64,000 nucleotides of DNA from SZUA-265 sp965651905 (GTDB lineage: Bacteria > Myxococcota_A > Polyangia > Polyangiales > Polyangiaceae), in NCBI GenBank assembly GCA_965651905.1, contig CBFGUG010000023.1, positions 1-64,000 on the forward strand, given 5' to 3'. Shown here piece after piece: positions 32,523 through 41,675 of the stretch; within the stretch, counting starts at the first letter, position 1; every line of letters begins with the position of its first letter. The notes beneath the pieces are model-generated. The model ran no database searches, was not told the origin of the DNA, and worked only from the letters and a program-made list of their open reading frames with translations. Made by a program: the position numbers and the translations under genes.

Positions 32523-33905
32523 ATGCCTGCGGCCGCGTGCGTTCGGCTCTCGTGGCAATGCCGCGCGGCCATTCTCGGCGCGGTGCTGTTGTGCCTTGCG
32601 AGCTGCGGGCGTAAGCAAAAATCACTCGAAGAGATGAATCTCACGCAGGATGAAGCCGAGCGCATCCTAGCCGAAATTTCGTCGCGCAAAGCTCAAACGA
32701 GCGCCCCCAAGGCACCTACGACACGACCTCCGCCACCATCCTCGACGCCTGGCGTCATCCCGGGCACGCCAGGTTCGCCGCCGCTTGCGTCCGCGTCGAA
32801 CGCGGCGCCACTCCGAGCCACGGAGCACGAGCAACAAGTCGAGGACACGCTCCTGACTGAGCGCTGGATCATCGACGGCTTGGTCGACGTGAGTGTCGCT
32901 GCGCCCTCGACAGCTACCGAGCGAGGCGTCGTACTGGTCAATGGACGCGATGAGATGTTCATCGCCCAGCTAGGCCCGCTTTCCAACTCGAAGAAGCCAG
33001 ACGAGACGCCGATCGCGCCGTTGCCAGACACGACAGGTGCAATGCACCTGGGTCGCGGTCCCACCATCGCCGACGGATACGCGCATTGGGTGACTGATCA
33101 TCGCCTGTTGCGCCGTCCCTTGAAAGCTCCCCACGAGCCACTCGACGTCCTTGCGCAAGACGCGCGTGTTGCAACGCGCACTTCAGCGCTCCCCGCTTCA
33201 GGTAAACGGCCGACTTGGGTGGGTTACATCGCGCTACCTACCGTGAAGAATGGACCGCTGCGAGCCAAACTGTGGTTTGGGCAGAACAGCAACACCCTGC
33301 CGCTGTCGGAGGCGGCAGAATCGACGTTGAGCCTGGATCTGCTGGAAAGCGGCGGAATGCCTTACGTCCTGTCGCTCGAGGCCCGAACGGGTCAGTCGAC
33401 CCTGCATTTACGAAGCCTGGCACCCGAAACGCCACCGCGCGTCGCGGAGCATCGCATCGTGTGGGTAGGCGGTAACGCCAATCCCACCACCGAGCTGCGC
33501 GCCATCACACCTTCCGACCGGGGGCTGACCAGCCTGGTCCCCCTGGAACGAGGGATCACCGACTTCGGGCTGGAGTTGATCGACCTAGGCGCCCCCGAAG
33601 CCCCCAAAACACCAGACGTCGCTTGGGTTCCCTACCCCAACGGCATCAACCCCGCACCAGTGGACGCGGCGACCGTGTGCAAGCGTCAGGTTGTCCTGTT
33701 CGCGCGACCGAGCACCGCGCTCCCGGGGTCTCCTCAAGAGCTCGTGCTCGGTGAATTCATCGATGGTGCTCTCGAGCAGAAGCTCGTACTCAGTCGCTCG
33801 AAAGCGTTCTACGATCTGTCGATCGCGCCCCTCGCGGGCGGCGCGTTGGTCAGCTTCGTCGCCGATCACCGCACGTGGGCACGAAGCATTCGTTGCGTTC
33901 GCTGA
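32523..33905 (+). CDS. Hypothetical lipoprotein
   Basis: A 460-residue protein from the ATG at 32523; a GTG at 32508 adds five residues. The N-terminus has a basic start, a hydrophobic core and the lipobox LASC (Cys about 28), so the mature protein is probably lipid-anchored. After a Pro/Thr/Ser-rich linker, the rest (about 110-460) is rich in beta-strand-like segments with repeated GxxxxVVxxP patterns. That could be a propeller-like fold, but I do not recognise a named family. It has no close operon partner. Confidence 0.65.
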   Translation: MPAAACVRLSWQCRAAILGAVLLCLASCGRKQKSLEEMNLTQDEAERILAEISSRKAQTSAPKAPTTRPPPPSSTPGVIPGTPGSPPLASASNAAPLRATEHEQQVEDTLLTERWIIDGLVDVSVAAPSTATERGVVLVNGRDEMFIAQLGPLSNSKKPDETPIAPLPDTTGAMHLGRGPTIADGYAHWVTDHRLLRRPLKAPHEPLDVLAQDARVATRTSALPASGKRPTWVGYIALPTVKNGPLRAKLWFGQNSNTLPLSEAAESTLSLDLLESGGMPYVLSLEARTGQSTLHLRSLAPETPPRVAEHRIVWVGGNANPTTELRAITPSDRGLTSLVPLERGITDFGLELIDLGAPEAPKTPDVAWVPYPNGINPAPVDAATVCKRQVVLFARPSTALPGSPQELVLGEFIDGALEQKLVLSRSKAFYDLSIAPLAGGALVSFVADHRTWARSIRCVR

Positions 33906-34081
33906 GCGACGCATCAGCACGACAGAACGCGGGCGCTGCGAGGTTGATGGACTCACGGCAGCAGGTCCAGTCGTAGGGGTCTATCGGATCGAGTGCAAGC
34001 GTTGTATAGCGCGTGAGCCCCAGGGCAACGAAGGCACGCAAGACCGAGCATTCGTGCCCGAGCGACGAAGGGATAGAGCGT

Positions 34082-34933
34082 GTGACGCAACCGAAGAACT
34101 CCAAAGCCAAAAAGAAAAAGAGCCCGAAGCGCAAGTCGCGTTACAGCGCCAAGACATCCGACAAGCACACCCTCTATCAGCTGAGCGTGCAGGACGCGGA
34201 CTTCGAGGTAAACCTCATCTCGCGTATCTACAAGCGACTGCGCGGACGCAAACCGTTGAGCATCCGAGAAGACTTCTGCGGCACCGCGCTGTTTTGCGCA
34301 GCGTGGGTCAAGAGCGACAAGCAACGCACCGCCCTCGGCGTCGACCTGGACCCTTCAGTGCTGGCTTGGGGAGAACAACATAACCTCGCACCCCTCGACG
34401 AGCCAGGGCAGCGCATCGAGCTGAGAACACAGAACGTGCTCGAGCCCGTGAAGGGAAAGTTCGACGTGTGCGTCGCTTTCAACTTCAGCTACTGGTGTTT
34501 CGACGAACGCGCCGTGCTGCTCGACTACTTCAAGAAAGTGCGCTCGAGCTTGAACCCCGATGGCATCTTCTTCCTCGATGCATATGGGGGCTACGAGTCC
34601 CATGAGCCCGACCTCGAAGAGCCGCGCGCCATCGACGGCGGGTTCACCTACATTTGGCACCAAGACAAGGTGGATCCGATCAGCAATCGGGTCGTCAACC
34701 ACATTCATTTTCACTTTCGTGATGGAACCAAGCTGCGCAAAGCCTTCACCTACGAGTGGCGCTTCTGGTCACTGCGAGAAATCCGAGAGCTACTCCAAGA
34801 AGCTGGTTACTCCGACGTAGTCATCTACTGGGAAGACGCTGACGAAGACGGCGATGGCACGGGAGTGTATCGTCCCCGCAAAGTCGTCGAAAACGAGGCG
34901 GGGTGGGTCGCGTACATCGTCGCCGTCAAGTGA
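34082..34933 (+). CDS. SAM-dependent methyltransferase with basic N-terminal tail
   Basis: A 283-residue protein started at the GTG at 34082, with AAGGGA at 34068-34073; a longer frame from 34013 has no such site. The first 25 residues are Lys/Ser-rich. A class I methyltransferase domain follows: REDFCGTALFCAAWV (motif I region), LGVDLDPS (acidic strand end), a KFDVCVAFNFSYW segment (motif IV), and a FFLDAYGG strand. An acidic DADEDGDG loop is near the C-terminus. The substrate is unknown. It is 82 bases upstream of gluQ. Confidence 0.8.
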   Translation: MTQPKNSKAKKKKSPKRKSRYSAKTSDKHTLYQLSVQDADFEVNLISRIYKRLRGRKPLSIREDFCGTALFCAAWVKSDKQRTALGVDLDPSVLAWGEQHNLAPLDEPGQRIELRTQNVLEPVKGKFDVCVAFNFSYWCFDERAVLLDYFKKVRSSLNPDGIFFLDAYGGYESHEPDLEEPRAIDGGFTYIWHQDKVDPISNRVVNHIHFHFRDGTKLRKAFTYEWRFWSLREIRELLQEAGYSDVVIYWEDADEDGDGTGVYRPRKVVENEAGWVAYIVAVK

Positions 34934-35015
34934 GCCCAGGCAGGTGCAACACGCGGCGGTCGGGCCCGACGCTGGCCGTCGGCGACGCGTCGGGCGTATA
35001 TTCGACTAGATATCC

Positions 35016-35975
35016 ATGCACACCCCTGACGCCCGCCCCGTAGGCCGTCTCGCGCCGAGCCCAACTGGCGAGCTGCACCTCGGGCACGCGCGAAGTTTCT
35101 TGATCGCGTGGTGGCATGCGCGCCAGCGCAGCGGGCTGGTTCGCCTGCGCATGGACGATCTCGACGTGGCGCGAGCCTCGCAGCAGTACGACGAGCTGGC
35201 GCAGCGCGACCTCCAATGGCTCGGGCTGGATTGGGATGGCGAAATCTTGCGCCAGTCCGAACACGTCGAACGCCTACGCGCCGCCGCCATCGAACTTCAA
35301 CGGCGGGGTCTGGCTTATCCCTGTGTGTGCACGCGTGGCGACATCCAGCTCGCGGTTTCCGCGCCTCACGGTTCAGCAGGCGTGGCGCCATACCCTGGCA
35401 CCTGCGCGGGTCGTTTCGACAGCCTGGAACAAGCTGAGGCGCTGACGGGGAAACTCGCGGGGCTGCGCTTCCGCGTGCCGATGGCGAAAGTCCGCCTGCT
35501 CGACCACATCTGCGGCACCCACGAATTCGAGCTGCGGAGTGACCCCGGCGACTTCCTGATCCTGCGCCGCGACAAGGTCGTCGCCTACCAACTCGGCGTC
35601 GTGGTCGACGATGCCTATCAAGGCGTGACCGAAGTCGTTCGGGGAGACGACCTGCTCGCGAGCACACCTCGACAAATGGCCGTGGCGAGAGCACTAGCCC
35701 TCGAATCACCCGACTACTATCACCTGCCCCTCGTGTGTGACGAAACGGGAACGCGACTGGCCAAGCGCGCGCTCTCACTGAGTCTCAAACAGTTGCGAGA
35801 GCGAGGTGTCGACCCGCGCAACATCGTGTCGTGGGTGGCAACCACTTGCGGCCTACACGTACCAACCCACATCACCGCGGCTGAGGTGACACCACACTTC
35901 GACATCACTCTCATTCCAACCTCACGGGTTCGATTCGATACGACGACGGTCGAGAAGTGGATCGCGACGGGCTAG
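35016..35975 (+). CDS. gluQ: Glutamyl-Q tRNA(Asp) synthetase
   Basis: A 319-residue truncated GluRS paralogue that transfers glutamate to queuosine in tRNA(Asp). It has the GluRS start GRLAPSPTG followed by HLGH (about 21-24) and a RMDDLD motif. The zinc site is YPCVC with the later YPGTC-x-GR. Further on come VVDDAYQGVTEVVRGDDLL and the KMSKS-equivalent LAKR (about 248-251). It lacks the anticodon-binding domain, as expected from its length. The downstream SET-domain gene begins 44 bases later on the same strand. Confidence 0.93.
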   Translation: MHTPDARPVGRLAPSPTGELHLGHARSFLIAWWHARQRSGLVRLRMDDLDVARASQQYDELAQRDLQWLGLDWDGEILRQSEHVERLRAAAIELQRRGLAYPCVCTRGDIQLAVSAPHGSAGVAPYPGTCAGRFDSLEQAEALTGKLAGLRFRVPMAKVRLLDHICGTHEFELRSDPGDFLILRRDKVVAYQLGVVVDDAYQGVTEVVRGDDLLASTPRQMAVARALALESPDYYHLPLVCDETGTRLAKRALSLSLKQLRERGVDPRNIVSWVATTCGLHVPTHITAAEVTPHFDITLIPTSRVRFDTTTVEKWIATG

Positions 35976-36018
35976 TGTCTTGCACATCACGCCACACATC
36001 TGTATTTCTCAGTCGCGT

Positions 36019-36492
36019 ATGGCTTACTCCGTTGCTGGGATCAGCGTTCGCAAGACCAATGTCGGTAGAGGCGTGTTCGCCACTCGGATGTTCAAGAAGC
36101 TCGCCGTGATTGGCCAGATGCGAGGCAGCGTCGTTCCTGGAGATGACTTCGACCCCGACTATGCCGTCGATCTCGGAGACCACGGTGCGCTCGATCCGTC
36201 CGCCCCGTTTCGTTACCTGAACCACAGCTGCGAACCCAATGCCGAGCTGGTGATGGTGGACGGTGAAGGCGACGAGCCGCCGACGATGTGGGTCGAAGTG
36301 ACCCGCACTATTCGCCCTGGTGAGCAGATCACGATCGACTACGCCTGGCCCGCGGAGGACGCGATCCAGTGCCTATGTGGTTCTCGCCGCTGTCGTGGTT
36401 GGGTGGTAGACGCGGGCCAACTGCGAAAAGTGCAACGCCTTCACAGCGGCGTGTACTCGACGGTCCGCTCCGCAAACGCGTTGCGCGCGTAG
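36019..36492 (+). CDS. SET-domain protein with post-SET zinc motif
   Basis: A 157-residue protein from the ATG at 36019. It is almost only a SET core: an N-terminal GRGVFATR strand, RYLNHSCEPNA (about 64-74, the pseudoknot-forming signature), GEQITIDY, and a post-SET CLCGSRRCRGW cluster near 118. SET proteins transfer methyl groups from SAM to lysine, mostly in eukaryotes. Bacterial cases are sporadic and their targets are usually unknown. No histone-like gene is nearby. It is probably in one transcript with gluQ. Confidence 0.88.
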   Translation: MAYSVAGISVRKTNVGRGVFATRMFKKLAVIGQMRGSVVPGDDFDPDYAVDLGDHGALDPSAPFRYLNHSCEPNAELVMVDGEGDEPPTMWVEVTRTIRPGEQITIDYAWPAEDAIQCLCGSRRCRGWVVDAGQLRKVQRLHSGVYSTVRSANALRA

Positions 36493-36555
36493 AGGCCACG
36501 TCGAGTCCGTCATCCAGCGCTCGACGTCTTTCCGATTGCAGGGCACTGTGCGACA

Positions 36556-37146
36556 GTGAAGCCGCTATTCTTGTTCGCCCACGGCGCGGGGGCATCATCC
36601 GCTTCGCCATGGATGCAGCGCTTTCGTGACGGCCTGGCTACGTTTGGGGAAGTCCACGCCTTCAACTACCCGTACATGCAAGCAGGACGACGCGCGCCCG
36701 ACCGCATGCCGAAGCTGTTGCAAGCGCACGCCGAGGCGTTGGCCGCCGCGAGGCAACATCACACGGGCAAGGTGGTGCTCATCGGCAAGAGCATGGGAGG
36801 CCGCGTCGGCTGCCATTTGTCGCTGGAGCAACCAGTGGATGCCCTCGTGTGCCTGGGGTACCCACTCAAGGGCATGAGCAAGACCGCAGGACTGCGCAAC
36901 GAGATCTTGGAAAAGTTGCGTACGCCGATCCTGTTCGTTCAAGGCACGAGGGACAGTTTGTGTCCTCTTGATCTACTCCAGAAGGTCCGCGAGAAGATGA
37001 CCGCGGTAAACGAACTGTTCGTCGTCGAGAGCGGTAACCATTCCCTCGAGTGCACGAAGCGGCACTTGGCAGAAGTGGGCAAGACCCAAGCGCAAGTCGA
37101 GTCCGAAGTGTTCTCCCGCATCGAACGTTTCATCGCGCACGTCTGA
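36556..37146 (+). CDS. Small alpha/beta hydrolase (Tex30/KANL3-like)
   Basis: A 196-residue hydrolase starting at GTG. It has FAHGAGA near the start (oxyanion loop), the nucleophile elbow GKSMGGR (Ser about 79), an Asp in QGTRDSLCP (about 133) and a His in GNHSL (about 162), so the catalytic triad is complete. The compact size and GKSMGG motif match the KANL3/Tex30 dienelactone-hydrolase-like group. The substrate is unknown. It is 63 bases after the SET-domain gene on the same strand. Confidence 0.85.
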   Translation: MKPLFLFAHGAGASSASPWMQRFRDGLATFGEVHAFNYPYMQAGRRAPDRMPKLLQAHAEALAAARQHHTGKVVLIGKSMGGRVGCHLSLEQPVDALVCLGYPLKGMSKTAGLRNEILEKLRTPILFVQGTRDSLCPLDLLQKVREKMTAVNELFVVESGNHSLECTKRHLAEVGKTQAQVESEVFSRIERFIAHV

Positions 37147-37464
37147 CGGGGCACGCGTGCTACCGCACGACCGCTCCCGAACCGTGCGCAGGCTTTCAAT
37201 CAAGAGACGTCGGGCACACTAGGCCTGCTCGATGTTCATTTTTTGCAAGGTGTCCGGGCCGGACGAACTAGCCTCGATTGGGCTGCAAACCCTTCAGGTT
37301 GCGGCTGCAAGTTCATCACCCAGCGTCTTTCCAGCTCCGCCGGCCGCGGGAAGTTGGCGGGCCTCAACCGACCCAGCCCGAATAATTCAGCGAAGTGCGA
37401 AACGTTTCTGGCGCCTCCGCGGGGCCAGCTTGGCGCGTTTGCACGGGTCGGCTAGAACACCTAC
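37147..37464. other. Intergenic stretch, no gene seen
   Basis: About 318 bases between the hydrolase and the MYXO-CTERM protein. Reading frames here are short and lack plausible starts or domains. It likely carries the promoter of the downstream secreted protein. Confidence 0.5.
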
Positions 37465-38577
37465 ATGTCACGCACCAGTACCGCCATTGCGTTCGCTACC
37501 TTTGCCATGTCACTCGGCGGCGTCGCCTCTGCGCACGTCGACCTGACCGAGCCGCCGATGCGCGACGGGAACCAGAAGACCGGGCCGTGCGGCGGTCAGA
37601 TGGCAGGCATGCGAACCGACTACATGGGCGGTGAAACGATCACGGTCACGTGGAACGAGACGATCAACCACCCTGGTTCCTTCGTGATCAGTCTCGACCC
37701 CGATGGGGACGACTTCGACGGGGACGGTGACGGCACGGGGGACTTTCCCGCCCACCCGGACGCGATGGGGTCTGGAAACGGGAACGGCGACTTGGTGCTG
37801 CTCGAACTCGACGACGACAACATGACCCGCACGGTGGAGGTCACGCTCCCAGACATCGACTGCGACAACTGCACGCTGCAGATAATCCAGTTGATGACGG
37901 ACAAGACACCCAACCAGATGAACCCCACCAACCACATCTACTTCCGCTGTGCTGACATCACAATCACCAGCTCTGGAGGCGGTGGTGACGATGCACCCGC
38001 TGGCATGGGTGGCGGCGGTGGAGTGGAGCCCGGCGCGGGTGGCGCAGGCGGTGATCCGATGATGGGAGACGACACCCCAGCGCCAGAGGGGATGGGCGGC
38101 GGGCTTGGAATGGACGTCGAAGACGGCATGCCCGCCGACAACACTGGTGACGACGTCGGCGTCACTCCCGACATGGGTGTGCCCGTCGGCGACCCCGTGG
38201 GCGACGATGGCGACACACCAGGTCAACCTCCCGAAGACACCGAGGGCGCGACGCCTGACGACATGCAACCACAGGCGGACATGGTCGCCCCCCCAGCGGG
38301 AGAAGACAGCTCGGGTGCCGATCCCGCCCCGACAGCAACTGGAACGGGAACTGCTGGCACAGGGGGAACACCAACCACGGGCACCGCCGGGGATACCGCC
38401 GGAAGCAGCACGACGATGCCGGGTGCCGCCCCAGCAGGCGCAGACATGATGTCCAGTGGAGGTTCGGACGATGGCGGCTGCTCGCTGACGGGTTCACCTT
38501 CCGCACCCAGTAGCGGATGGGCAATCGCGTTGGTCGGTTTTGTCGTTAGCCTGACCGGACTTCGCCGCCGACGCTGA
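37465..38577 (+). CDS. Polysaccharide-monooxygenase-like secreted protein with MYXO-CTERM anchor
   Basis: A 370-residue protein in three parts. A signal peptide ends at ASA (about 23), leaving His24 as the mature N-terminus in HVDLTEPPMR. An N-terminal His that could form a copper brace is the hallmark of lytic polysaccharide monooxygenases, and this layout fits the SCE4755-type family first named in Sorangium. The globular part runs to about 165 with a CDNC motif. A long Gly/Asp/Pro linker follows. The end is a MYXO-CTERM sorting signal: DGGCS (about 335-339), one hydrophobic helix, then RRRR. Such tails are processed at the Cys and keep proteins on the surface. Enzyme activity has not been shown for this family as far as I recall. 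Confidence 0.85.
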   Translation: MSRTSTAIAFATFAMSLGGVASAHVDLTEPPMRDGNQKTGPCGGQMAGMRTDYMGGETITVTWNETINHPGSFVISLDPDGDDFDGDGDGTGDFPAHPDAMGSGNGNGDLVLLELDDDNMTRTVEVTLPDIDCDNCTLQIIQLMTDKTPNQMNPTNHIYFRCADITITSSGGGGDDAPAGMGGGGGVEPGAGGAGGDPMMGDDTPAPEGMGGGLGMDVEDGMPADNTGDDVGVTPDMGVPVGDPVGDDGDTPGQPPEDTEGATPDDMQPQADMVAPPAGEDSSGADPAPTATGTGTAGTGGTPTTGTAGDTAGSSTTMPGAAPAGADMMSSGGSDDGGCSLTGSPSAPSSGWAIALVGFVVSLTGLRRRR

Positions 38578-38586
38578 CGTCACCGA

Positions 38587-39765
38587 TCAACGTTTGGTGA
38601 TCGGCGCGGGTTCCACTTCGGTGGGACGGGGCGTGACGATGCTCGGTGCGCGTTGCGACAAGGGTTGATCCATCATCACGGCGACCGGGCTGAACTGATC
38701 GCTGCTCTCCAGCATGATTTTCACGATCATGGTCAGCGGCACGCTGAGCAGCATTCCCATCGGTCCCCAAAGCCAGCCCCAGAACACCAACGAGAGAAAC
38801 ACGATCAGCGTCGACAGCCCGAGCTTACGCCCAAGCAGCCGCGGTTCGATGATGTTGCCGACGACAGCGTTGACCACGATGTACCCGGTTGCGGTGCCCA
38901 AAGCTCCACCAGGTCCGAACTGCACGAGCGCGAGCAACACGGGCGGCACCGCCGCGAGTATCGATCCGACGTTGGGAATGTAGTTGAGCAGCAACGCCGT
39001 CAGCCCCCACAACACGGGAAAGTCGACGCCCATCACACCGAGAAAAACGCCGAGCAAGAGGCCCGTGGCCACGCTCAAGTACGTCTTGATCACCACGTAC
39101 CGCTTTACCTCGGTGACCAGGTTTGCGAGACGAGTCAAGTCGGCGTGAGGATTGCCGATCGCTCGTCGCAACTTGCGCGGAAGGCTGGCCACTTCGAGCA
39201 GAATGAACGCAAGCGTCAGGATGATGAGTGCAGTGTCGGATAGGATCGACGCGAATTGGCTGACGAGACGCGCAGCGAGCCCCATCACCTCCGCAGGGTT
39301 GAGCATCTGACGCAGGTTTTCCGTCGAAACCGTGACGCCAAACGCCTCCAAGGTTTCAGTGTACTCCCCCAAGGTCTGATTCAGGAGCGCTTGATAGCGG
39401 GGAACGGCAGCGACGAAGGCATTGACGGAGCTTCCGAACACCGTTCCCAGCGCCACGAGCGCGATCACGACCGCGCTCAGCACCACCGTCACCGCCAAGA
39501 AGGAAGGCCATCGCTTGTGCTGCAACCAGATCACGGCAGGCGCGGTCAACGCCGCTAGGAACCCAGCGAAAACCACGGGCACGAGCACTTCCTCAGCAGC
39601 CTTGAGCCCCGCCAGCAGCACGATCAACGCAGCTATCGTGACCAACATGCGCGTCCCTTTGTTGGACGCGGAGCTGGGGATCATGCTGTAGCGCTCTGAG
39701 ATGTGCGAGCCATCGCTGGTCTGAAAGCTGCTTGGCGGTCCACCGCGATTATTCGGTCCCCTCAT
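38587..39765 (-). CDS. AI-2E family transporter
   Basis: A 392-residue membrane protein of the AI-2E/TqsA/YhhT family. About eight membrane segments are visible, with a periplasmic helical loop at about 115-185. The family region LLNYIPNVGSILA is near 255, followed by the VVGNIIEPRLLGRKLGL signature. The ATG used overlaps the stop of the ABM-domain gene by 4 bases (ATGA). Members export autoinducer-2, indole-like molecules or Na+/Li+ for H+, so the substrate is not predictable. Its end is 9 bases from the end of the MYXO-CTERM gene. Confidence 0.9.
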   Translation of the reverse strand: MRGPNNRGGPPSSFQTSDGSHISERYSMIPSSASNKGTRMLVTIAALIVLLAGLKAAEEVLVPVVFAGFLAALTAPAVIWLQHKRWPSFLAVTVVLSAVVIALVALGTVFGSSVNAFVAAVPRYQALLNQTLGEYTETLEAFGVTVSTENLRQMLNPAEVMGLAARLVSQFASILSDTALIILTLAFILLEVASLPRKLRRAIGNPHADLTRLANLVTEVKRYVVIKTYLSVATGLLLGVFLGVMGVDFPVLWGLTALLLNYIPNVGSILAAVPPVLLALVQFGPGGALGTATGYIVVNAVVGNIIEPRLLGRKLGLSTLIVFLSLVFWGWLWGPMGMLLSVPLTMIVKIMLESSDQFSPVAVMMDQPLSQRAPSIVTPRPTEVEPAPITKR

Positions 39766-40142
39766 TCACGCTCGATAGGCTGCGCCTGGCTGGCATCGTC
39801 GGTACTCGAAAAGACCTCGTGCACTTCGAGCACGTTCGGACCACGAAACATTTCCTTCGGCGGACGGTTCTGGTGCGCCTCAGCGAACGAGGCGCTCTTC
39901 GTCCACGCTTCGAAGTCTGCAAAGCTGCGCCACCAAGTCTTCACCTCGTAGTAGCCCTCGGCGTCTGGGTTCGGCACGAATCGTCCCGTCTCGTGGTCGA
40001 ACCTGACTGGAGTCGGTCGGTGCACCTCGTTGCGGATGAACCCGGGCGCCTGATCGACGAGGTGCCGCCGTTTCGAGAAACGCTCTTCGAAGTCCGCTTC
40101 GTGCCCTTCGGCAACGGGGATCCGATTCGTAACCACAACCAT
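39762..40142 (-). CDS. Antibiotic-biosynthesis-monooxygenase (ABM) domain protein
   Basis: A 126-residue protein. The start is ATG 40142, since the fold begins there; codons further upstream in the same frame look non-coding. The sequence VVVTNRIPVAEGHEADFEERF, then RRHLVDQAPGF, then YYEVKTWWRSFADFEAWTKS, is the dimeric alpha+beta barrel pattern of ABM or heme-degrading monooxygenase-like proteins. The conserved Trp pair and a following SxxFAEAH segment fit IsdG-like relatives. Such proteins oxidise small aromatic compounds or haem; which one cannot be said. It is translationally coupled to the AI-2E transporter gene, so the transporter might handle its substrate or product. Confidence 0.78.
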   Translation of the reverse strand: MVVVTNRIPVAEGHEADFEERFSKRRHLVDQAPGFIRNEVHRPTPVRFDHETGRFVPNPDAEGYYEVKTWWRSFADFEAWTKSASFAEAHQNRPPKEMFRGPNVLEVHEVFSSTDDASQAQPIERE

Positions 40143-40544
40143 GGTAATTGCCCTGAGACGCTCAACCCCGCGTTCGACTCGCGGTCGCACCATGTTGGCG
40201 ACTTTCATCCTACAGGGCAAGCCAGTGTCGGGTGTTGGAAGCCTGGGTTGTCCACACGTTCTGCTACGAACACCACGCACGGCAGCCACGATTTGTCGAA
40301 AAAGAGAAACATTATCTACGAGTTGCCAGCCATCATGCTGAAGCGCGGGCGGACCGGCGAGTGAAACGCCACGTGGATTCGACCCACGCACCGCGGCTCC
40401 CATCAGCGAGCCAACCTGGACGTTCTGCAAAACGGCGTACGGATTCGGTTCGGCGCGGAACCGTTCGAACAGCCGAGCCTCGTTGATGGACGGCAACGGA
40501 CTCTCGATCTGCTAGCGTCAGTAGTCGGCGGGGAGAGGGGACCA
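40143..40544. other. Intergenic stretch, no convincing gene
   Basis: About 400 bases upstream of the ABM gene. Open frames here translate into Arg/Pro-rich runs typical of chance frames. Minus-strand bases 40372-40388 resemble a tRNA T-arm (see rejected items) but no tRNA can be folded around it. Confidence 0.45.
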
Positions 40545-40937
40545 GTGAACCAAGAATCCAGACTAACGAGCGTCCATTTGGGTGACGACAGCGGCGACGT
40601 ACACGGTACGAGCGTTGCGCCATCCGCTTCAACGGGTCGAACGCCCCTGAGGAACGGAGAGGCCGAAGCACCTCGTTCAGGTGCCGACAGCGCCAAGGTA
40701 AAGCGATCGAACGAGAGCGGGACACTCGAACGCGTCCGAGGGGACGGCGATGACACTGGGTCGGTGGTCGTTCGCAAGAACCACCGCATCGCAAGCAAGG
40801 TCGATCAAGCACGGCGTCTAGTCGATACACTCCCGCAGGATGATCGTCGAGCCCGGCTGCTTCACGCCGCGAGTGTGCGTCGCGACGAAGTCGTGTTGGA
40901 TGCGCTGCTGCAAGAACTCGGCGATCACGACGTCTAG
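40545..40937 (+). CDS. Small hypothetical protein, polar and charged
   Basis: A 130-residue candidate beginning at GTG with AGAGGGG just upstream. The first 75 residues are Ser/Gly/Asp-rich and look disordered. The last 55 form a helical, protein-like end (RIASKVDQARRLVDTLPQ... LLQELG). An opposite-strand frame covers the same bases but has poorer composition. No domain is recognised. Confidence 0.4.
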   Translation: MNQESRLTSVHLGDDSGDVHGTSVAPSASTGRTPLRNGEAEAPRSGADSAKVKRSNESGTLERVRGDGDDTGSVVVRKNHRIASKVDQARRLVDTLPQDDRRARLLHAASVRRDEVVLDALLQELGDHDV

Positions 40938-41015
40938 CTCAGGTTAGCGACGCTATTTCGCGCACGCGGCTGAAGTCGGCTGTGCTTCCATGCGTCGGGC
41001 GTTATACCCGCGACC

Positions 41016-41675
41016 ATGCTGAAGTATCGACCCAGCGCCGTAATCTTCGACCTCGACGGCGTGCTGCTCGACACCGAGCCGCTGTACACCGAAGCCACGT
41101 CTGCGGTCGTGTCACGGTACGGAAAACAATTCAGTTGGGAACTCAAGCGCCAAACGATGGGGACCGACCCGGTGAGTGGTGCGCAACTGGTGATCGACGC
41201 ACTGACGCTCCCGTTGACCGCGGACGAGTACCTCACGCAGCGTAATACGCTGCTGCGCGACTTGTTTCGGAACGCGCCGGCCATGCCCGGCGTCGAAGGC
41301 TGGCTCTCGGAGCTACGCGCACTGGGGCTCCCCGTGGCTGTCGGCACCAGCAGCATCTCGGAGCTGTGTGCGATCAAATGGGCAGCCCATCCGTGGCTGA
41401 GCCAGCTAGATCCCAAGGTTTGCGGCGACGACCCAGCGGTGACCGCGCGTAAACCGGCGCCAGACATCTTTCTGGTTGCCGCCCAACGACTAGGCGTCGC
41501 CCCCGCAGATTGCGTGGTCTTCGAAGACTCGCAAGCAGGGGTTCGCGCAGCCAAGAGTGCTGGGATGCAAGTCATCGCGCTGGAAGATCCGACAGGAGAT
41601 CAGAGCCATCTCGACGAAGCCGACCTGATTGTCAGCGGCTACGCAGGCCTGAGTGCCAGTACGCTTCTGTGGTGA
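41016..41675 (+). CDS. HAD family phosphatase, beta-phosphoglucomutase-like
   Basis: A 219-residue HAD protein. Motif I is IFDLDGVLLDTE (Asp12 and Asp14, residues 10-21), motif II is in VGTSSISE, the conserved Lys is in TARKPAPD, and motif IV is in VVFEDSQAGVRAA. The small alpha-helical cap between motifs I and II (about 18-95) and the DTEP signature match the beta-PGM/phosphonatase branch. It removes phosphate from a small phosphosugar or related compound; which one is unknown. It is convergent with the DUF2254 gene. Confidence 0.88.
   Translation: MLKYRPSAVIFDLDGVLLDTEPLYTEATSAVVSRYGKQFSWELKRQTMGTDPVSGAQLVIDALTLPLTADEYLTQRNTLLRDLFRNAPAMPGVEGWLSELRALGLPVAVGTSSISELCAIKWAAHPWLSQLDPKVCGDDPAVTARKPAPDIFLVAAQRLGVAPADCVVFEDSQAGVRAAKSAGMQVIALEDPTGDQSHLDEADLIVSGYAGLSASTLLW

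Noticed and set aside
40372..40388. tRNA T-arm-like sequence on the minus strand (5-base stem around GTCGAAT)
   Set aside because: The T54 position is G, no matching acceptor strand exists at the right distance upstream, and no anticodon arm can be folded. Treated as chance.
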